Shown here: positions 1-11,851 of the stretch, in pieces | Layout of the letters: every line of letters begins with the position of its first letter | Position numbering within the stretch: position 1 is the first letter of the stretch | NCBI GenBank assembly: GCA_028671895.1 | Contig: CM053795.1 | Location: 7,275,501-7,339,500, forward strand | Length of the DNA: 64,000 nt | Direction: 5' to 3' | Source of the DNA: Oenanthe sinensis | Taxonomy: Eukaryota; Streptophyta; Magnoliopsida; Apiales; Apiaceae | The notes under the pieces: generated by a model | The model's input: only the letters and a program-made list of their open reading frames with translations | The model's database searches: none | What the model was told of the DNA's origin: nothing | Position numbers and translations under genes: made by a program

Positions 1-151
1 ATAAAATTTGAGTAACAAGATAATCAGAGCAATAATCACCAACCAAGAATAAGAGATGTACACTACTCGAGTACTTGAAAAAGTTAATTCAACTAACCAA
101 CTTTGTAATTCATGAGAATAAAAAACAAAGAATCCAATACAGTGAAACCAA

Positions 152-660
152 TTAACAGGGGATTTTCTTAGTGAACCACTTGATAATCGAGAAAGGAGCC
201 TTAATTAGAGCCAGTGCTAGCTCTACCATCACCGTCACGCACAAACAACACGGACATATGCACGTCAATGCCAACCTGCACCCATAACACATACATGAAT
301 CAATATTTTCTCTCAATACTCGTAGATATTTAGAGAATGAATAGCATCTTTAAACTCATCAATCTTAGATTTCTAAATACAAAAAACACCAAATTTATTT
401 ATGCGAACCAAATAAATTCAAATCTTGGATGGAGTTTCGAGTGAGGTATGTATTGACAAGTGAACATGCACAAATATCAAAGAGATAATAATTACCATGA
501 TCAAGAAGTATATAATGAGAGAGAGTGTGTGTTACCCAACAATCCAGATGACAACTCCAATGAGTGAGAGGACAAGAGAGACGAAAGCAAAGGGCAAACC
601 CAACAGAAAACCTAAAGGCCTGCTGCACTCACAACCATCATCATCATCTCCGTCACATGA
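152..660 (-). CDS. Small Cys-rich two-helix membrane protein (plant family), two exons, start codon not found
   Basis: Exon 2 is 152-275 and exon 1 runs from about 660 down to 536, with donor GG|GTAACA and acceptor GCAG|G. Joined, the frame gives an acidic Cys-containing head (C-D-G-D-D-D-D-G-C), the block RPLGFLLGLPFAF, a hydrophobic stretch ending WIVG, then LALTCICPCCLCVTV, a KAP segment and the C-terminus WFTKKIPC. I know this pattern from a conserved plant family of roughly 80-residue, two-helix proteins of unknown function. The splice phase restores the expected Gly-Leu junction. Oddity: no in-frame ATG lies between the conserved head and an upstream TAG; ATGs at 658, 740 and in the GAT/ATG run are out of frame. 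The start is therefore in an undetected upstream exon, or has been lost. A TATA-like string lies near 824-832. The family call is fairly secure; whether the gene still works is not. Confidence 0.6.
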
Positions 661-1366
661 TCCCTTGTTGTTTCTTCTTCTTTCTCGCTTATAATCAATT
701 CCTCTCTTCTTGTTACAAAACTAAACCCAACCCTTTCTCCATTTCTTGTTCGACTCTTTTGCAATTTCTTACGCGGACAACTCAACAAATTACCAAGAAT
801 AGTCTATCTGTTTGATACAACCACTATATATACTCCATATTTATATATTTTTTATACGTATAAATTTCCTCTGTATCTTCTCTTTAAATAAATACCTGTA
901 ATATATAACACCGAATTATTAAATTAGTAAAATATGTTTTGGCAGCCTCGGTGAACATCATGGACCAACAACTTTACGTCATACTTGACCCCACCGACTC
1001 TTACCATTCTTTTTATTACGGATCAATTAATCATCCAAAATTACAATTTCCGTTGCAAGTTGCAACATTTATGTTATACCCAAAATAGGGAATTCTAGGA
1101 GTAACGGTCATTTTAACAATTCTGTATACGTAATTTCATTTAATATTTCACTTTTTTTTTTGCTAAGTAATATTTCACTTTTTAAAACGTGAAGCATACA
1201 AATTGAATAAAAACGGTGGACAATAATCTTTTGGTAAGGAAGTGAATGGTTTGAAATTTTATTTTAGAAAGGGGGAAATGCAAAGTGCTATTAAATTTAA
1301 ATATAAAATTAGTAGCAAGAAAGATGAAAAGTTGCCACTGGACTAGAAAGACCCATATACTAATTA

Positions 1367-1690
1367 CTCCCTCCGTCCCATTGATTTGTATACAAATCAA
1401 ATGGGCACGGAAGACAAGGAAAAATAAAAAAAATGATAGTGTAATAGTAAAGTTAGGTAAAAAGTGGGTAAAGTGGTGGGATCTATTAATATTTAATAAT
1501 AGATTTGAGATAGTGGAGGAAAGTAGTTGGTGTAATAGTATTTTTATATTATGAATTTGAGATAGTGAAGGAAAGTTAGTGGGTGTAATAGTATTTTTTA
1601 TTATTAAAACTTTACTATTTTTGGAATGTATACAAATGAGAGGAACATCCAAAAAAGGAAAGTATATAGAATTGAATGGGACAGAGCGAA
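1367..1690. mobile_element. Stowaway-like MITE
   Basis: The left end reads CTCCCTCCGTCCCATTGA and the right end, reverse-complemented, reads ATTCGCTCTGTCCCATTCAA, an imperfect terminal inverted repeat. TA dinucleotides flank both ends, the Tc1/mariner target. The interior is AT-rich with two related blocks (TTTGAGATAGTG...AAGT...GGTGTAATAGTATTTTT) at about 1503 and 1556. No coding capacity. ORFs crossing it on both strands are shadows. Confidence 0.75.
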
Positions 1691-3161
1691 TATATACTAA
1701 TAAGATAATCTTTTTAAGTAATGATTGCTCAAGAATGTAACAAAAGTGTCTTTGGAATCAGATACCTCAAGGCTCAAGCTGATTGGGCTCAATGCGTGGC
1801 TTCATTAACCCATCATGTGGTACTAGGCGAGGAAATAAAATGTTTTCGAAAGTTAGGAAGAAATTACAATATAAAATTGATTAGATGCAGCTTTCGAGAA
1901 TCAAAATTATATTCATGACCATCGGTCCGATTTCAATTTTACACACACGGTGACATTTTGGAATTTAAATTTGATATTGTACAAAAAAATTACCTATTCA
2001 ACCATAGTTATAATTGCAATGCGAATAAAACTTTTAGAGCCGACACAATAACATGTATACAAAAAATATATATATATAAATTTCTTTGTATAATTTTTTT
2101 GTTAGGTCATAATAATTTTTACATAGCCAAAAAATAGAAGAGTATATAATTTAATCATGTTTAATATTCTTGATTTATTTTACATCTCATATAATAAACA
2201 AAATAGACTTTTTTAGGATGAGTTTGGTCCAAGTCAACTCTATAAATCAGAGTTTTTTTTTATCATGATATTCTCTTGCTTGTATGACCCCTAAATGGCT
2301 AATGCTGCAGCCTGCAATAGTATCTCCACATATAGCTTTTAAAACCTTAATGAAGCATAATACCACCTGTCTTTGCAACAAAAGTATTGCCAAATTCTGT
2401 CAAACAAAAATTAAGCCAATGCCTAGAGGCTACACACAAACTGATAGGATAACAAAACTAGAAAATAGAATAAAGCATAAGCAAAAGAGATTAAAACACT
2501 GATATGTAAATAATCAGAAGAAATCTCACTTGCTTGTACTTTAAACTGAAATCCGATGACAAAAGCCTAGTCGAAATGTAAGAACATGAAGTAAACTATG
2601 TTTAGAAGTACTACAGCTGCCAATACCACTTTTAATATTTTCGTAAAAAACCATAACAAATTATCTGTTAAAATGCAAATCTATAAAACAAACACATTGT
2701 GAGAAACTAATAATATATATAACACCTAGTAAAAACCAGTAAATTAATGTCAATATTTTATCTTTTAAGAAAGACGAGTTTATGCCTGATGCTCACTAAC
2801 ATCCTAAGAATATTTATTCACAATGTTGAACTATCACAAATGCTTCATATAACTATTCAGATTCTATCTTATCAATCTAAATAGTTTCAAAACTCAAAAC
2901 CAGAATCAATATATAACCGCAACCAAACTATAAAACTTATAGAATTTTCTGGTTTTCAAACTGTACCCAACTGAACCATATTTACCTCTATCAACCGATA
3001 CTTAGTTCTGGTGTATAAGTAAATTGTTAACAATCAAAACTGTAATAGCTCTGCTACAAGACTTCCAATAAAGTAGAAGAATAGGAGACTTTATCATAAA
3101 TGCTAGTATACAACAACTAAGATAGGAGGGGTTTTTTTACCTGTATTTCAAAATAGTTTGA
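1691..3161. other. Intergenic, no gene seen
   Basis: AT-rich sequence downstream of the PPR gene with short ORFs lacking family features or splice-site context. It includes a short TA run near 2072. It probably holds the PPR 3'UTR next to 3161. Confidence 0.6.
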
Positions 3162-4781
3162 TCACATCTTCTGTCCAGCATGGAAACCTTCTAAATTACC
3201 ATCAGCTCCAACCCAACTAAAGCCTGTATCTTTGGATATTCTTCTTGCTTTCATCACTTCTCTAATCTCACTAACAGTATCCCATCTTTCTGCAGCTGCT
3301 AAAGTATTGGAAAAAGCAATATATGCCCCTGGCCGACTATCAGAACCTAACTTAAAAAGTTCATTGGCAGCAATGTTTGCCATCTCCACATCATCATGCA
3401 GTCTAGAAGAGCTAAGTAGAGCTGCCCAAACATCAGAATTAGGTTTTTCAGGCATATCCATAACGAACTCCAGCGCCTGATTCAGACTGCCTGCGCGACC
3501 TAACAGATCAACCATGCATGCATAATGCTCCATCTTGGGTTTCATTGAATAGTCTGTCCTCATGCTATCAAAAATTTGCTTTCCTTTCGCAATTAATCCA
3601 GCATGCCCACATGCAGAAAGTGCGCTGAGAAAAGTTACATAATTGGGCTCAACGCTATGACTTCTTTGCATACTGCTGAAAAGCTCAAGAGCTTCACCTG
3701 GATTTCCATTCTTCCCATATCCATCAATCATGGAAGTCCACGAAAAAACATTTTTCACAGGCATGAAGTCAAAAACTCTTCTTGCATCCTCGACTCTTCC
3801 GCATTTAGAGTACATATCCAGAAGAGCACTTCCTATCTTTATGTCATAGAAAAACTTAGTCTTTGCAAGTTGGCCCTGCACTTGTTGACAGACTTTAACC
3901 ACTGACAATACAGAGCACGCCCCAATAATGCTCGCAAAACTTGATATGTTCGGCCTAAAATCCATACGTTGCATGTCAATAAAAACATCAATTGCCCTCT
4001 TAGCAGTTTCAACAGACTTGCTATACCCTTCTATCATTGCATTATAAACCACCACATCTTTTTCAACTGTTTTCCTAAATATTTCTTCAGCATCTTCCAC
4101 AAACCCTTTATCCATATACCCCGAAATCATAGAAGTCGAACAAACAACATTTTTTTCCATCATCAAATCAAAAACTCTCCTTGCATACTCAACTCTCCCA
4201 AACTTAACATACGAATAAACCAATGCAGTGCAAAGAACATCATCCGCTTCAATATCAGATTTCACAATCTGTGCATGAACTTGACTCCCTATACTACGAG
4301 GCATTGACAAAACACTATCACTAGTAGAAGCCTTCAATATCATCGAAAACGTAAACCCGTCAGGACATTCCCCAGAAAAACAAAGACTCCTAACCAAACC
4401 AAACGATTCATTAATCTTCCCAGATTTTACATAACCCGACAACAGATAATTATAGGCTGACAGAGTTGGTTGAGACAAATCATCAAACACCTTGCGTGCA
4501 TACGAAAGACAAGAAGATTTCAAATAAATTATTAAGAGTTTGATTGATATATTGGTATTGGGTCTGATCCCGGTTTTGAGAATGTGAGAATGAACCTTTT
4601 GGCCATGGCAAGGGTGGTCTGAATTGATGTAATGTTGCAGGGCAGTGGAAAGAGTAGAGGTGTTTGACTGGTTGAAAAGATAGTTAATTTCTATAGGGGG
4701 GCAATTATAATTTTGATGAAAAACGGGTTGGGTTGATGAGCTAAAGAAGGCATTGAATCTGGGTATGGTTCCAATTTTCAT
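3162..4781 (-). CDS. Pentatricopeptide repeat protein, PLS class with E motif, At1g28690-like, mitochondrial
   Basis: Single-exon frame of 539 codons from the first in-frame ATG at 4781. The open frame extends upstream to 4877, but only from a TTG, so I do not use that start. The protein carries a run of about ten PPR units with phrases such as VFDDLSQPTLSAYNYLLSGY, MEKNVVCSTSMISGYMDKGF and MPVKNVFSWTSMIDGYGKNG. The tail (YACMVDLLGRAGSLNQALEF, then WAALLSSSRLHDDVEMA) is the E/E+ region; there is no DYW deaminase domain. The text matches my memory of Arabidopsis At1g28690 closely. E-class PLS proteins bind organellar RNA, usually to guide C-to-U editing with a deaminase supplied in trans. The Ser/Arg-rich N-terminus with few acidic residues is compatible with mitochondrial targeting. 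Intron-less structure is normal for the family. The RNA target is unknown. Confidence 0.93.
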   Translation of the reverse strand: MKIGTIPRFNAFFSSSTQPVFHQNYNCPPIEINYLFNQSNTSTLSTALQHYINSDHPCHGQKVHSHILKTGIRPNTNISIKLLIIYLKSSCLSYARKVFDDLSQPTLSAYNYLLSGYVKSGKINESFGLVRSLCFSGECPDGFTFSMILKASTSDSVLSMPRSIGSQVHAQIVKSDIEADDVLCTALVYSYVKFGRVEYARRVFDLMMEKNVVCSTSMISGYMDKGFVEDAEEIFRKTVEKDVVVYNAMIEGYSKSVETAKRAIDVFIDMQRMDFRPNISSFASIIGACSVLSVVKVCQQVQGQLAKTKFFYDIKIGSALLDMYSKCGRVEDARRVFDFMPVKNVFSWTSMIDGYGKNGNPGEALELFSSMQRSHSVEPNYVTFLSALSACGHAGLIAKGKQIFDSMRTDYSMKPKMEHYACMVDLLGRAGSLNQALEFVMDMPEKPNSDVWAALLSSSRLHDDVEMANIAANELFKLGSDSRPGAYIAFSNTLAAAERWDTVSEIREVMKARRISKDTGFSWVGADGNLEGFHAGQKM

Positions 4782-4877
4782 CTTCCCATTAGACGTGGGT
4801 GTGATTTTTGGGTAGCTTGAAAGAATGGAGGGAAATTTTTGTACAAATAAGCTGGTTCTTTCAAGTATACGAGACAA

Positions 4878-6051
4878 ATAAAAAATATTTTAAATCGACA
4901 CTTAGAAATTAAGAAAAATTAACAACGAAACATGGTTATACAATTTTTTTCATTTGAGGGAAGACATGTTCTATTTATGAAAGCTGGTGATTATTTTAGG
5001 AGTTGTTTGGATCATGTGATTTGAATCCGATTAATGGAGCAAGGTCTTAATATATTTTTTATTAGAATCTCATTCTCGTTCCGGCTTCAAATCCCATAAT
5101 ATAAAATCATCGTTACAAAAATAAAATTTGCGCTCGGTTTGCATTCATAGCTAGAAAATCTAGTTGTGATGGATTAAAACTGATGCAGACTAGCTGCAGG
5201 CATTTATTAATTTCGTACATGTTCAATCTTTGGAGCGGACAAATCATAACAATACCATTTAATCTGACTACTAGTCATGAATCGAGTGAAATGATGTAAA
5301 TATATAGCAGCTCCACCGCCCTGTTGTTGAGAAGCCTATTCGAGACTCTACGTACTACTCACCTACTAGGATTATACAACGAGTATTGACAAATGATGTG
5401 TATGTTATGGCAGCTTTATAACTTTTGTGGTTGTTGAACCAGGTCAAATGAAAGAAATCATTTGATTTGCTTATCTAGCTAAAGCTAATTAGGATATACT
5501 TGTTTACTTATCTATGATATGAAAGCCACGTCCTTTTACGGGTTCATATGCCATCACCCGGTCTCCTTTGATGTGTCTGTTTTATACATAGAGAGGAAAA
5601 GGTTGTGCACGAATAGGCATTATAATGTGCATCCCCTGCAAAGTGCAATCAGAATAAGAATAAATTCTATCTAAACATGAGTTCTCTCACTTCAATGAGG
5701 CTTTATAAATTAAAACTTCTCTTATATATTTTGTGAGCCACGCTAAGTCGCTAAGTACGTACATGCATGCATGCCTACGTACCAATTTCGCAACTAAGAA
5801 AAAGACTCGTATGCAGGTCTATCGGGCCAAATGAATACAAAACTTGCGGTGGAATCGAAAGGAAATAGTAAATACAATAACAATAGCAAAAAGGAACAAA
5901 ATTTAATACAAAATGTAAGCCTTGAAGTCGTAACTAGCACTAAATATAATTCCAGCCTGAGAACACAAACAAGCTGGTTTCCGCACAATAAGATCACGAA
6001 TTTAATCATGCTTCTGACTTACTAGCTACAACTTCGTATATATCAAGTTAT
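4878..6051. other. Intergenic, no gene seen
   Basis: Divides the PPR gene start from the first CLE gene. AT-rich, with short ORFs only (5794-6025, both strands) that show no family signature. No TIR or LTR recognised. Confidence 0.55.
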
Positions 6052-6297
6052 TTACAAGTGATGCTGGGGATCTGGCCCCTCGGGTGCTTCTCTGTGAGTA
6101 TTCGCCATTTTCCTCCTTTTGTCCTGCTTCATCCTTCTAAAATCATCTCTCATTTCACGTAAAATTTGTCGGCTGTTGATGTTTTTCTGCATACTTTCAT
6201 TCCCACGATAGCTGCTCGCTGCGAAACTGCTTATTTGTGCAAACACAAGTAACAAGATCAATATTAATGAAACTTGAATACAACTTGACCTCGCCAT
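6052..6297 (-). CDS. CLE family secreted peptide precursor (motif REAPEGPDPQHH)
   Basis: An 81-residue intron-less precursor. The open frame extends to 6468, but the ATG at 6297 is preferred because it places a signal peptide at the N-terminus: MARSSC followed by a hydrophobic core at residues 8-24 and an Ala/Ser cleavage region. A variable basic middle (about 30-68, many R/K/M) follows. The C-terminus is the dodecapeptide at residues 69-80, R-E-A-P-E-G-P-D-P-Q-H-H, with one extra Leu. It fits the CLE consensus RxxPxGPDPxHH, including the prolines that are hydroxylated and the Gly turn. CLE peptides are cut out in the apoplast and signal through LRR receptor kinases (CLV1/BAM/PXY classes) in meristem, root or vascular control. 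A TATA string at 6392-6400 supports the start. Glu at positions 2 and 5 is unusual, so I give no orthologue. Confidence 0.93.
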   Translation of the reverse strand: MARSSCIQVSLILILLLVFAQISSFAASSYRGNESMQKNINSRQILREMRDDFRRMKQDKRRKMANTHREAPEGPDPQHHL

Positions 6298-6391
6298 TTT
6301 CGAAACCTTCTCTATGATATCTATAGTAGTTTTTATCTGTTGGCAGGAAGATGTATAGAAGCGAGATATTGAGTAAAATGCCCCCCCACAC

Positions 6392-6400
6392 CTATATATA
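6392..6400 (-). promoter_or_regulatory. TATA box of CLE gene
   Basis: TATATATAG on the minus strand, about 95 bases upstream of the CLE ATG. It leaves a 5'UTR of roughly 60-70 bases if transcription starts about 30 bases downstream. Confidence 0.5.
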
Positions 6401-6580
6401 GAGCCTAGAGGCACGTACTGGATATGCATGGACATAAGAATAGTATGATTATCATAACAAATCAACAATACATAATTAGATATTGCAAGCTGATGGTATG
6501 GGATCCAAGAGGGGTCATCATTGCGCTGCCTATCTCAAAATTGGACTTGCTTTTAAGCATAAACGACATTAACTAGTAAT

Positions 6581-6669
6581 TTATGTACTCATCAGCTTCC
6601 TCCGCACTTGATCCACTTCTTTCTGTCGCTCCTGAAATCTCTGATCATGCTCTTTTTCTCCATCAATAT
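6581..6669 (-). pseudogene. Coding-like exon fragment, unidentified
   Basis: On the minus strand, after a possible acceptor TTATTAG, a highly charged frame reads about 29 codons (DIDGEKEHDQRF, then QKEVDQVRRKLMST) to a TAA. The composition looks like a coiled-coil C-terminus. No upstream exon was found. It may be a gene fragment or chance; I do not recognise it. Confidence 0.2.
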
Positions 6670-9520
6670 CTAATAAATTAAGATATCAAAGTTGTTTATC
6701 TAGTCATTTTCTGCACATAATTTACGATTCTCAAACATAAATAGAACAAGGACAGCGTTAAAAGATAAAATACGTACACTAGAGGACAAGGCTAGCTTTA
6801 AAGTTTAAAACAAAGTTTGTATATTCCAAATCTTATTATGTCATTTTCGTAAAAAAAATAATATAATCCTTGCAATCGAATCGCCACACAGCAATGTGTC
6901 AATTCCCACTTTGACTCTTCAAAGGCGCCTAAATGACTTTTGGCAGTCATCTGATACTAAGTATGAATATTATTTTAATAAAAAAACGATGAACTTTTAT
7001 GTATACATGAAATGGGAGTCTCATTCTTTGCTTTTGCATGCTGTGAATTTGGTTATCCAACTAGCGGGTTCTTGTTTTTTAGCAATGAGAGGAATCTAAA
7101 TGGATGTGTTACACGTTCGAATTAAAGTTCCTGGTCGGTCTTCATAAATGGAATGACATGATGACCGCCAATACAAATCAAAGGGTTTTGTATATACATG
7201 GTGAGTGCATAGGGCGGCGACATGCATGGTTGATGCAAAGACGGGACAAATCATCAATAGTATTATTATTTTATTTCTCTTCAATAGTACTTTTGATATT
7301 CTTTTTAGAAAATTTTACTGGTATTCAAAATTGTCAATCTTTAATATATGTATAAATAATATTAGGTATAAATATTTATAATTTTAATGTGATATAACAC
7401 ATTTTTACCATTTTGAAAATGTGCCAAAAAGTGTCAAAAGTTGACAATTTTGATTGGCATCCCTCTTACTACAATGAAGTGTAGGTCAAGGTCCTGGCTC
7501 CGTCAGGCGAGGAGAAAATTTCGACTAGTATTATTATATTACAGGTAAATTATGTGTAAATTGAAAATTTTATAAAAAAAATATCAAAAAAAATATATAA
7601 ATTATATAAAAATGTATATAAATATTGGCTCCAAATCAGGGGCGGAACCATGAGTGGTCAGCCTAGACTTCAGCCCCGGCCCACCTTCAAGAATCAAATT
7701 AAAAGAGAATTTGTTTTTCAAGTCATGATTTTTAGTTAAAAATTAATAAAAATTTAGTTTTGAGTCCCGATTAACCTCCAAAATTTGTTGATTTAATATT
7801 TTAGCCTCCAAAACTTAATTTTGAGTCCCGATTAATGTCTAAAACTCTCAAATAAATGTAATAACAAGTTTTTATGCAGTAATATTATGTAATTAATAAC
7901 CGTTTGTATTGTTAAAATTAAAATTTAAAATTTAAAAATTATTTTATAAATATAATTATCGAATAAATAAATTAATTAAAATATATAATATATAATTATT
8001 TTTTTGGAACCCTCTGCGTCCGCTTAGTGTGGCTATATTTCATTTAAATTCATACTATGTATCGTTACATTTTGTGTTGTGGTGTCGTTTTACTATACGT
8101 TAGATTAGCTAGAGTGAATAATAAGTATTGCAAAAATGTGATTAAGGGATAGCAAAGGACCGAATTAAGTAGATAAGATAAAGAGCAAAGGGAGATATAT
8201 GAGAAATGATAAGAACTAAGAAGTATCCTTGTGCTAAGAATATACGTTTCTACTGTATATTAATATGCAGAATAATCCAAGCTAGCTTGTATATTAACTA
8301 CTGTATCACTAGCTGAAATGCACGGATAATATGTTTTTCAGATCACCAACTCCTAGGAATTAAAGTTTAAAAATTTAGAGGATCCTTTAAAATTTTACGG
8401 GGGCTTCTTTAAAATTTTGGAACTTAGACATATTATATCTCAAATACTATAATATATTTAAGTTTCAAAACTTACGGAGACATATGCTAGGATCCTTGTG
8501 CTAGCTTTTATAATCAGAATTTACGGGTGCCTTTTTTAAAATTTTGAAACTTATGAAAGGCGATTTGATCTCTAATTTATTTTTGTTTTTTATATAGATT
8601 ACAAGGCAATAAATTATTATCCAATTTTAGATATTTCTCGTTCATTTATCACTAGGTTATACTATCACCTCAGATGAGCTAATTTCTAATACAAAGCATT
8701 CAGCAGACTATTCCTAACGTGTATATATCAGTCTTATCAGATCGATCCAACCTCCGAGTACATAAATTGCATAAAATTTTAAATTTTGACCTGAAATTTG
8801 AATTGAATTATCGCATGCGGCATACTAGCTAAGAGTTTGCGTTGTGCTCGATCATATCTTACGAAAATGTTCAAATTTAACCGGAAGAAGAATTTGTAGC
8901 ATTGCACGTCTTACAGAAACAGTTTCCACTCAATTTGATTAATTAAATTCTAAAGCTTTTTCACTCGTATATCTTTTTTGTTTGAAAATTATTTTGCTTC
9001 TAGTTTTTTCATAATATGGCGGCAAACCAATTCATGTATAAAACTAATAGGTTGAAATACACGTTTATTCAGAAACTGTCAATATGGATGAAGCGTTTCA
9101 ACATCTGAGGAGCCAGCAACTTCATAAACAAAATTATCAATTAACACTTTTTAACTTTAAATATGAATCTTTTGGGGATCATATTACATTACAATAGTGT
9201 ATAAAAAAATGTACACATTAATGCGTTCATAGTTATCTTATCTGTTTGGTCTGATTCGTTAGTTTCATGATTTCGGTGAACTTACTTTCAACTATGCACT
9301 ACAATATATAGGCTAGCTAGTGCTTCATCTGCTACAACGAATCACTGCTAATATAGATCGATACAGACAAATAGATAAACATGCATGCGTATATATATGT
9401 TCTTGCATATAGTAAGAAATTAACAATCTTAATTACTCCCACTGTTTCATGTAATATACAATAGGTACAATGTATTAGTTGAATATACTTTTTCCGATCA
9501 ATTGAAATCTGACCGAAGAT
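6670..9520. other. Intergenic, AT-rich, repeat-like
   Basis: No gene seen. Around 7636-7700 (GGGGCGGAACCATGAGTGG) there is a phrase common in plant dispersed repeats, and diverged copies of AGCCTCCAAAACTTAATTTT-type sequence follow. At 8340-8560 several diverged repeats of a TTTAAAATTTT(A/G)...TTAC(G)G-type unit occur. I could not define element ends. Confidence 0.45.
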
Positions 9521-9521
9521 T

Positions 9522-9890
9522 ACGGCCCCGTTTGGTATTATTGTTGCATACAACTACTGAAAATCCGTTTGGTATTATTGTTGCATACAACTAGTGAAAA
9601 TCTGTCAGTATTTGATAAATTATAAAAACTGTTATGTGGAAAAATGCTTTTAGTCTAAAAGCCACTCTTAGCAAAAACATGTCCCTCATGCTTTTGGAAA
9701 AAGTTGTTTTCAACTTTGCAGGAAGTAGCTATCAGTTTTATCATCAAACCTTCCCAAAAACATTATTTTTATATATTATATCTTAAAATATGCATAAATC
9801 AAAAAATTATCAAACAGTCATGACAACACTTTTTCCACCCGCACTTTTTCTCATGCACAACAGTTTTCAAGAACACTCTTAAACGGAGCC
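9522..9890. mobile_element. MITE-like element with GGCCCCGTTT/AAACGGAGCC ends
   Basis: Starts GGCCCCGTTTGG and ends AAACGGAGCC, a short imperfect inverted repeat of the kind seen on hAT-like plant MITEs. The interior has no coding capacity. It contains a 37 bp tandem duplication just inside the left end. Confidence 0.5.
9528..9601. repeat. 37 bp tandem duplication, two copies
   Basis: Copies 9528-9564 and 9565-9601 (CCGTTTGGTATTATTGTTGC...) differ at one base, so the duplication is recent relative to the element. Confidence 0.9.
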
Positions 9891-11629
9891 TACATCTATT
9901 ATATAACTAAAAAAGTTACAAATATTATATCATTAGAATATATATATATAATTTACTTTAAAATATAATTTTTAATTAATTTTTAAACATTATAAAAAAT
10001 AATTTATAAATTGCAATCAAAGTTTAATTAATTTAATCAAAAAAATACAGTTAACCTGAACCGTGGAAGTATTAACTAAGAGATTCTCCTTTCAATTTTG
10101 TTTATTTTAAGTGATATATACTCATATATGTTTTTTTAATGCCTACTGATATATGTTTTGAAATAATCAGAAAGACAAGTATATATCCAATATGTTTTAA
10201 ATTTTAACTTATATTAACATAAAAAAGTAAAAATATTATTTGACAACATTTAAAAAATAAGGGAACTTAAAAATAGTAAATTACTACTACTAGTACTACA
10301 CTGTATATACATGAAACAAAAATATTAGTTCCATTTTATTAAGAAAAATTTAATTTTACCTTAGTTTTCACTAAAAATACCCTACGATATCCTTAGTGCA
10401 TTAATGTATTATCCTATTTCTTGTTTCTACCGATTTTCAAAAAAGTGAACTGCTGAAATACCTACCTCCTCTACTTTTAAATTGAATATACTAACAACAA
10501 ATTATTTTTTCTGTAATTCTTAAATAAAAATATAAATTTATATGACTATATTCATAAAATAATAAATATAAATTGCATTATAAACAATGTTTCTAGGTAC
10601 TTATGTTTGTAGTTTGAAAATATTCTTTGAATTGATTAAATTTTTATATTCAAACATTATATGTTATTTTTCATTCAATTAATATATACAATAAATTTAT
10701 TTTAAATGTTAATCAAGTGTTACAGCCAAATATTTAATACCAATTATAAGTAATTAATTTGATTTTATAAAGTATTATCTTCATTTATTTTTTTAAATAT
10801 AATTGATTTTATTTTATTTTGACCAATAAATAGAAGAAATTATGAGAAATTATATTAATTTGTCACGGATTAAAAAATCAATTTTAACAATATATTATAG
10901 CGGAAATTTTATATCAATATAATTTATTTTTATTTTTTAAATTGTGTTTAAAATAATTAGATATTTAAATGTTATAGAATGGTTTACACGACATTGATAG
11001 CATACAATTACAGTTCTAAACGGTTCTGAACAATCAAGACATTTAAGAGTCATTGCATTGAATAATGTAAATTGAAGATTAGTGGTATATAATTAAGATA
11101 AAAAGGAATCTGGAGTTGAACCGAGTAAATTTCATTAGTTAACAGGTGTTTTAGTATAATTTTTTAATGACAAATTTGTAATTATACATAATATTCTAAA
11201 ATTATAATAACATCCTCGTGTTTTAATATGAGATTTGAGTATAATCTCAGTCAAATTATGTGAAATCGACCTTACGATCCTCAATTTTTATAATCAATAA
11301 AGGTATAGGTGGAATTTAAATATATACTAAAGGAGACTAGACAAATTTTTGGGACACCCTAATATAATAATTCAGCCTTATAAAATGGGAGAGTACACAT
11401 ATGATACAAAATGAGTTAATAGTGCAATTTTACTCTACTAACCATGAAAAAGGTGGAATATATCTGATAATACATATAAATAATCTCACTTGTACAAAAG
11501 GAGATCTGTACTGAATACATATCATGTAAAATCAGTTTTATCATAACATAAACGTGAACAAGCTAGGATACATGACATTGATATTAATCAACTAGATCGA
11601 TCCTCTAACTGTATGCATATACTGGTGTG
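9891..11629. other. Intergenic, very AT-rich, no gene seen
   Basis: Long stretches of A/T only; no credible ORF, splice structure or clear element ends. Confidence 0.6.
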
Positions 11630-11851
11630 TTAGTCATACTTGTAGTGATGGTGTGGATCAGGACCTGCCGGACTTACTCGACTAGGCCATTCATATTTTC
11701 TTTCATCTGTCATCATCTTCTGTCTGAAATGTGCTTCTAATGCTTTTCGAGCTATCCCAATCGGCCTCACAGACCTAGCATCAGCTATAAATGAAAGCAT
11801 TACCAAATATATAATGCATAACACCATCAAGAACCTTGAGCTACCGGCCAT
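11630..11851 (-). CDS. CLE family secreted peptide precursor (motif RVSPAGPDPHHH)
   Basis: A 73-residue intron-less precursor with an ATG at 11851. The N-terminus is a signal peptide (hydrophobic residues 7-23, cleavage likely near ADA-R at 23-26). A basic variable region follows. The CLE motif at residues 58-69 is R-V-S-P-A-G-P-D-P-H-H-H, with the tail YKYD still to be trimmed. RVSP.GPDP.HH resembles the CLE1-7 class of Arabidopsis, whose members act in roots and nutrient responses; that functional reading is inference. Its strand and size match the CLE gene at 6.1 kb, although the propeptides differ. A TATA-type string (TATATATATG) lies near 11922-11931. Recognition of the family is secure; the orthologue is not. 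Confidence 0.93.
   Translation of the reverse strand: MAGSSRFLMVLCIIYLVMLSFIADARSVRPIGIARKALEAHFRQKMMTDERKYEWPSRVSPAGPDPHHHYKYD

Noticed and set aside
4782..4877. N-terminal extension of the PPR protein
   Set aside because: It starts at TTG; the first ATG in frame is at 4781, so the extension is 5'UTR unless an unusual start is shown.
6298..6468. Longer CLE precursor from an upstream ATG
   Set aside because: The internal ATG at 6297 places the signal peptide at the N-terminus, and the region upstream includes the TATA box.
7620..8040. Transposon beginning GGGGCGGAACCATG
   Set aside because: The phrase is typical of plant repeats, but I could not find matching ends or a target duplication.
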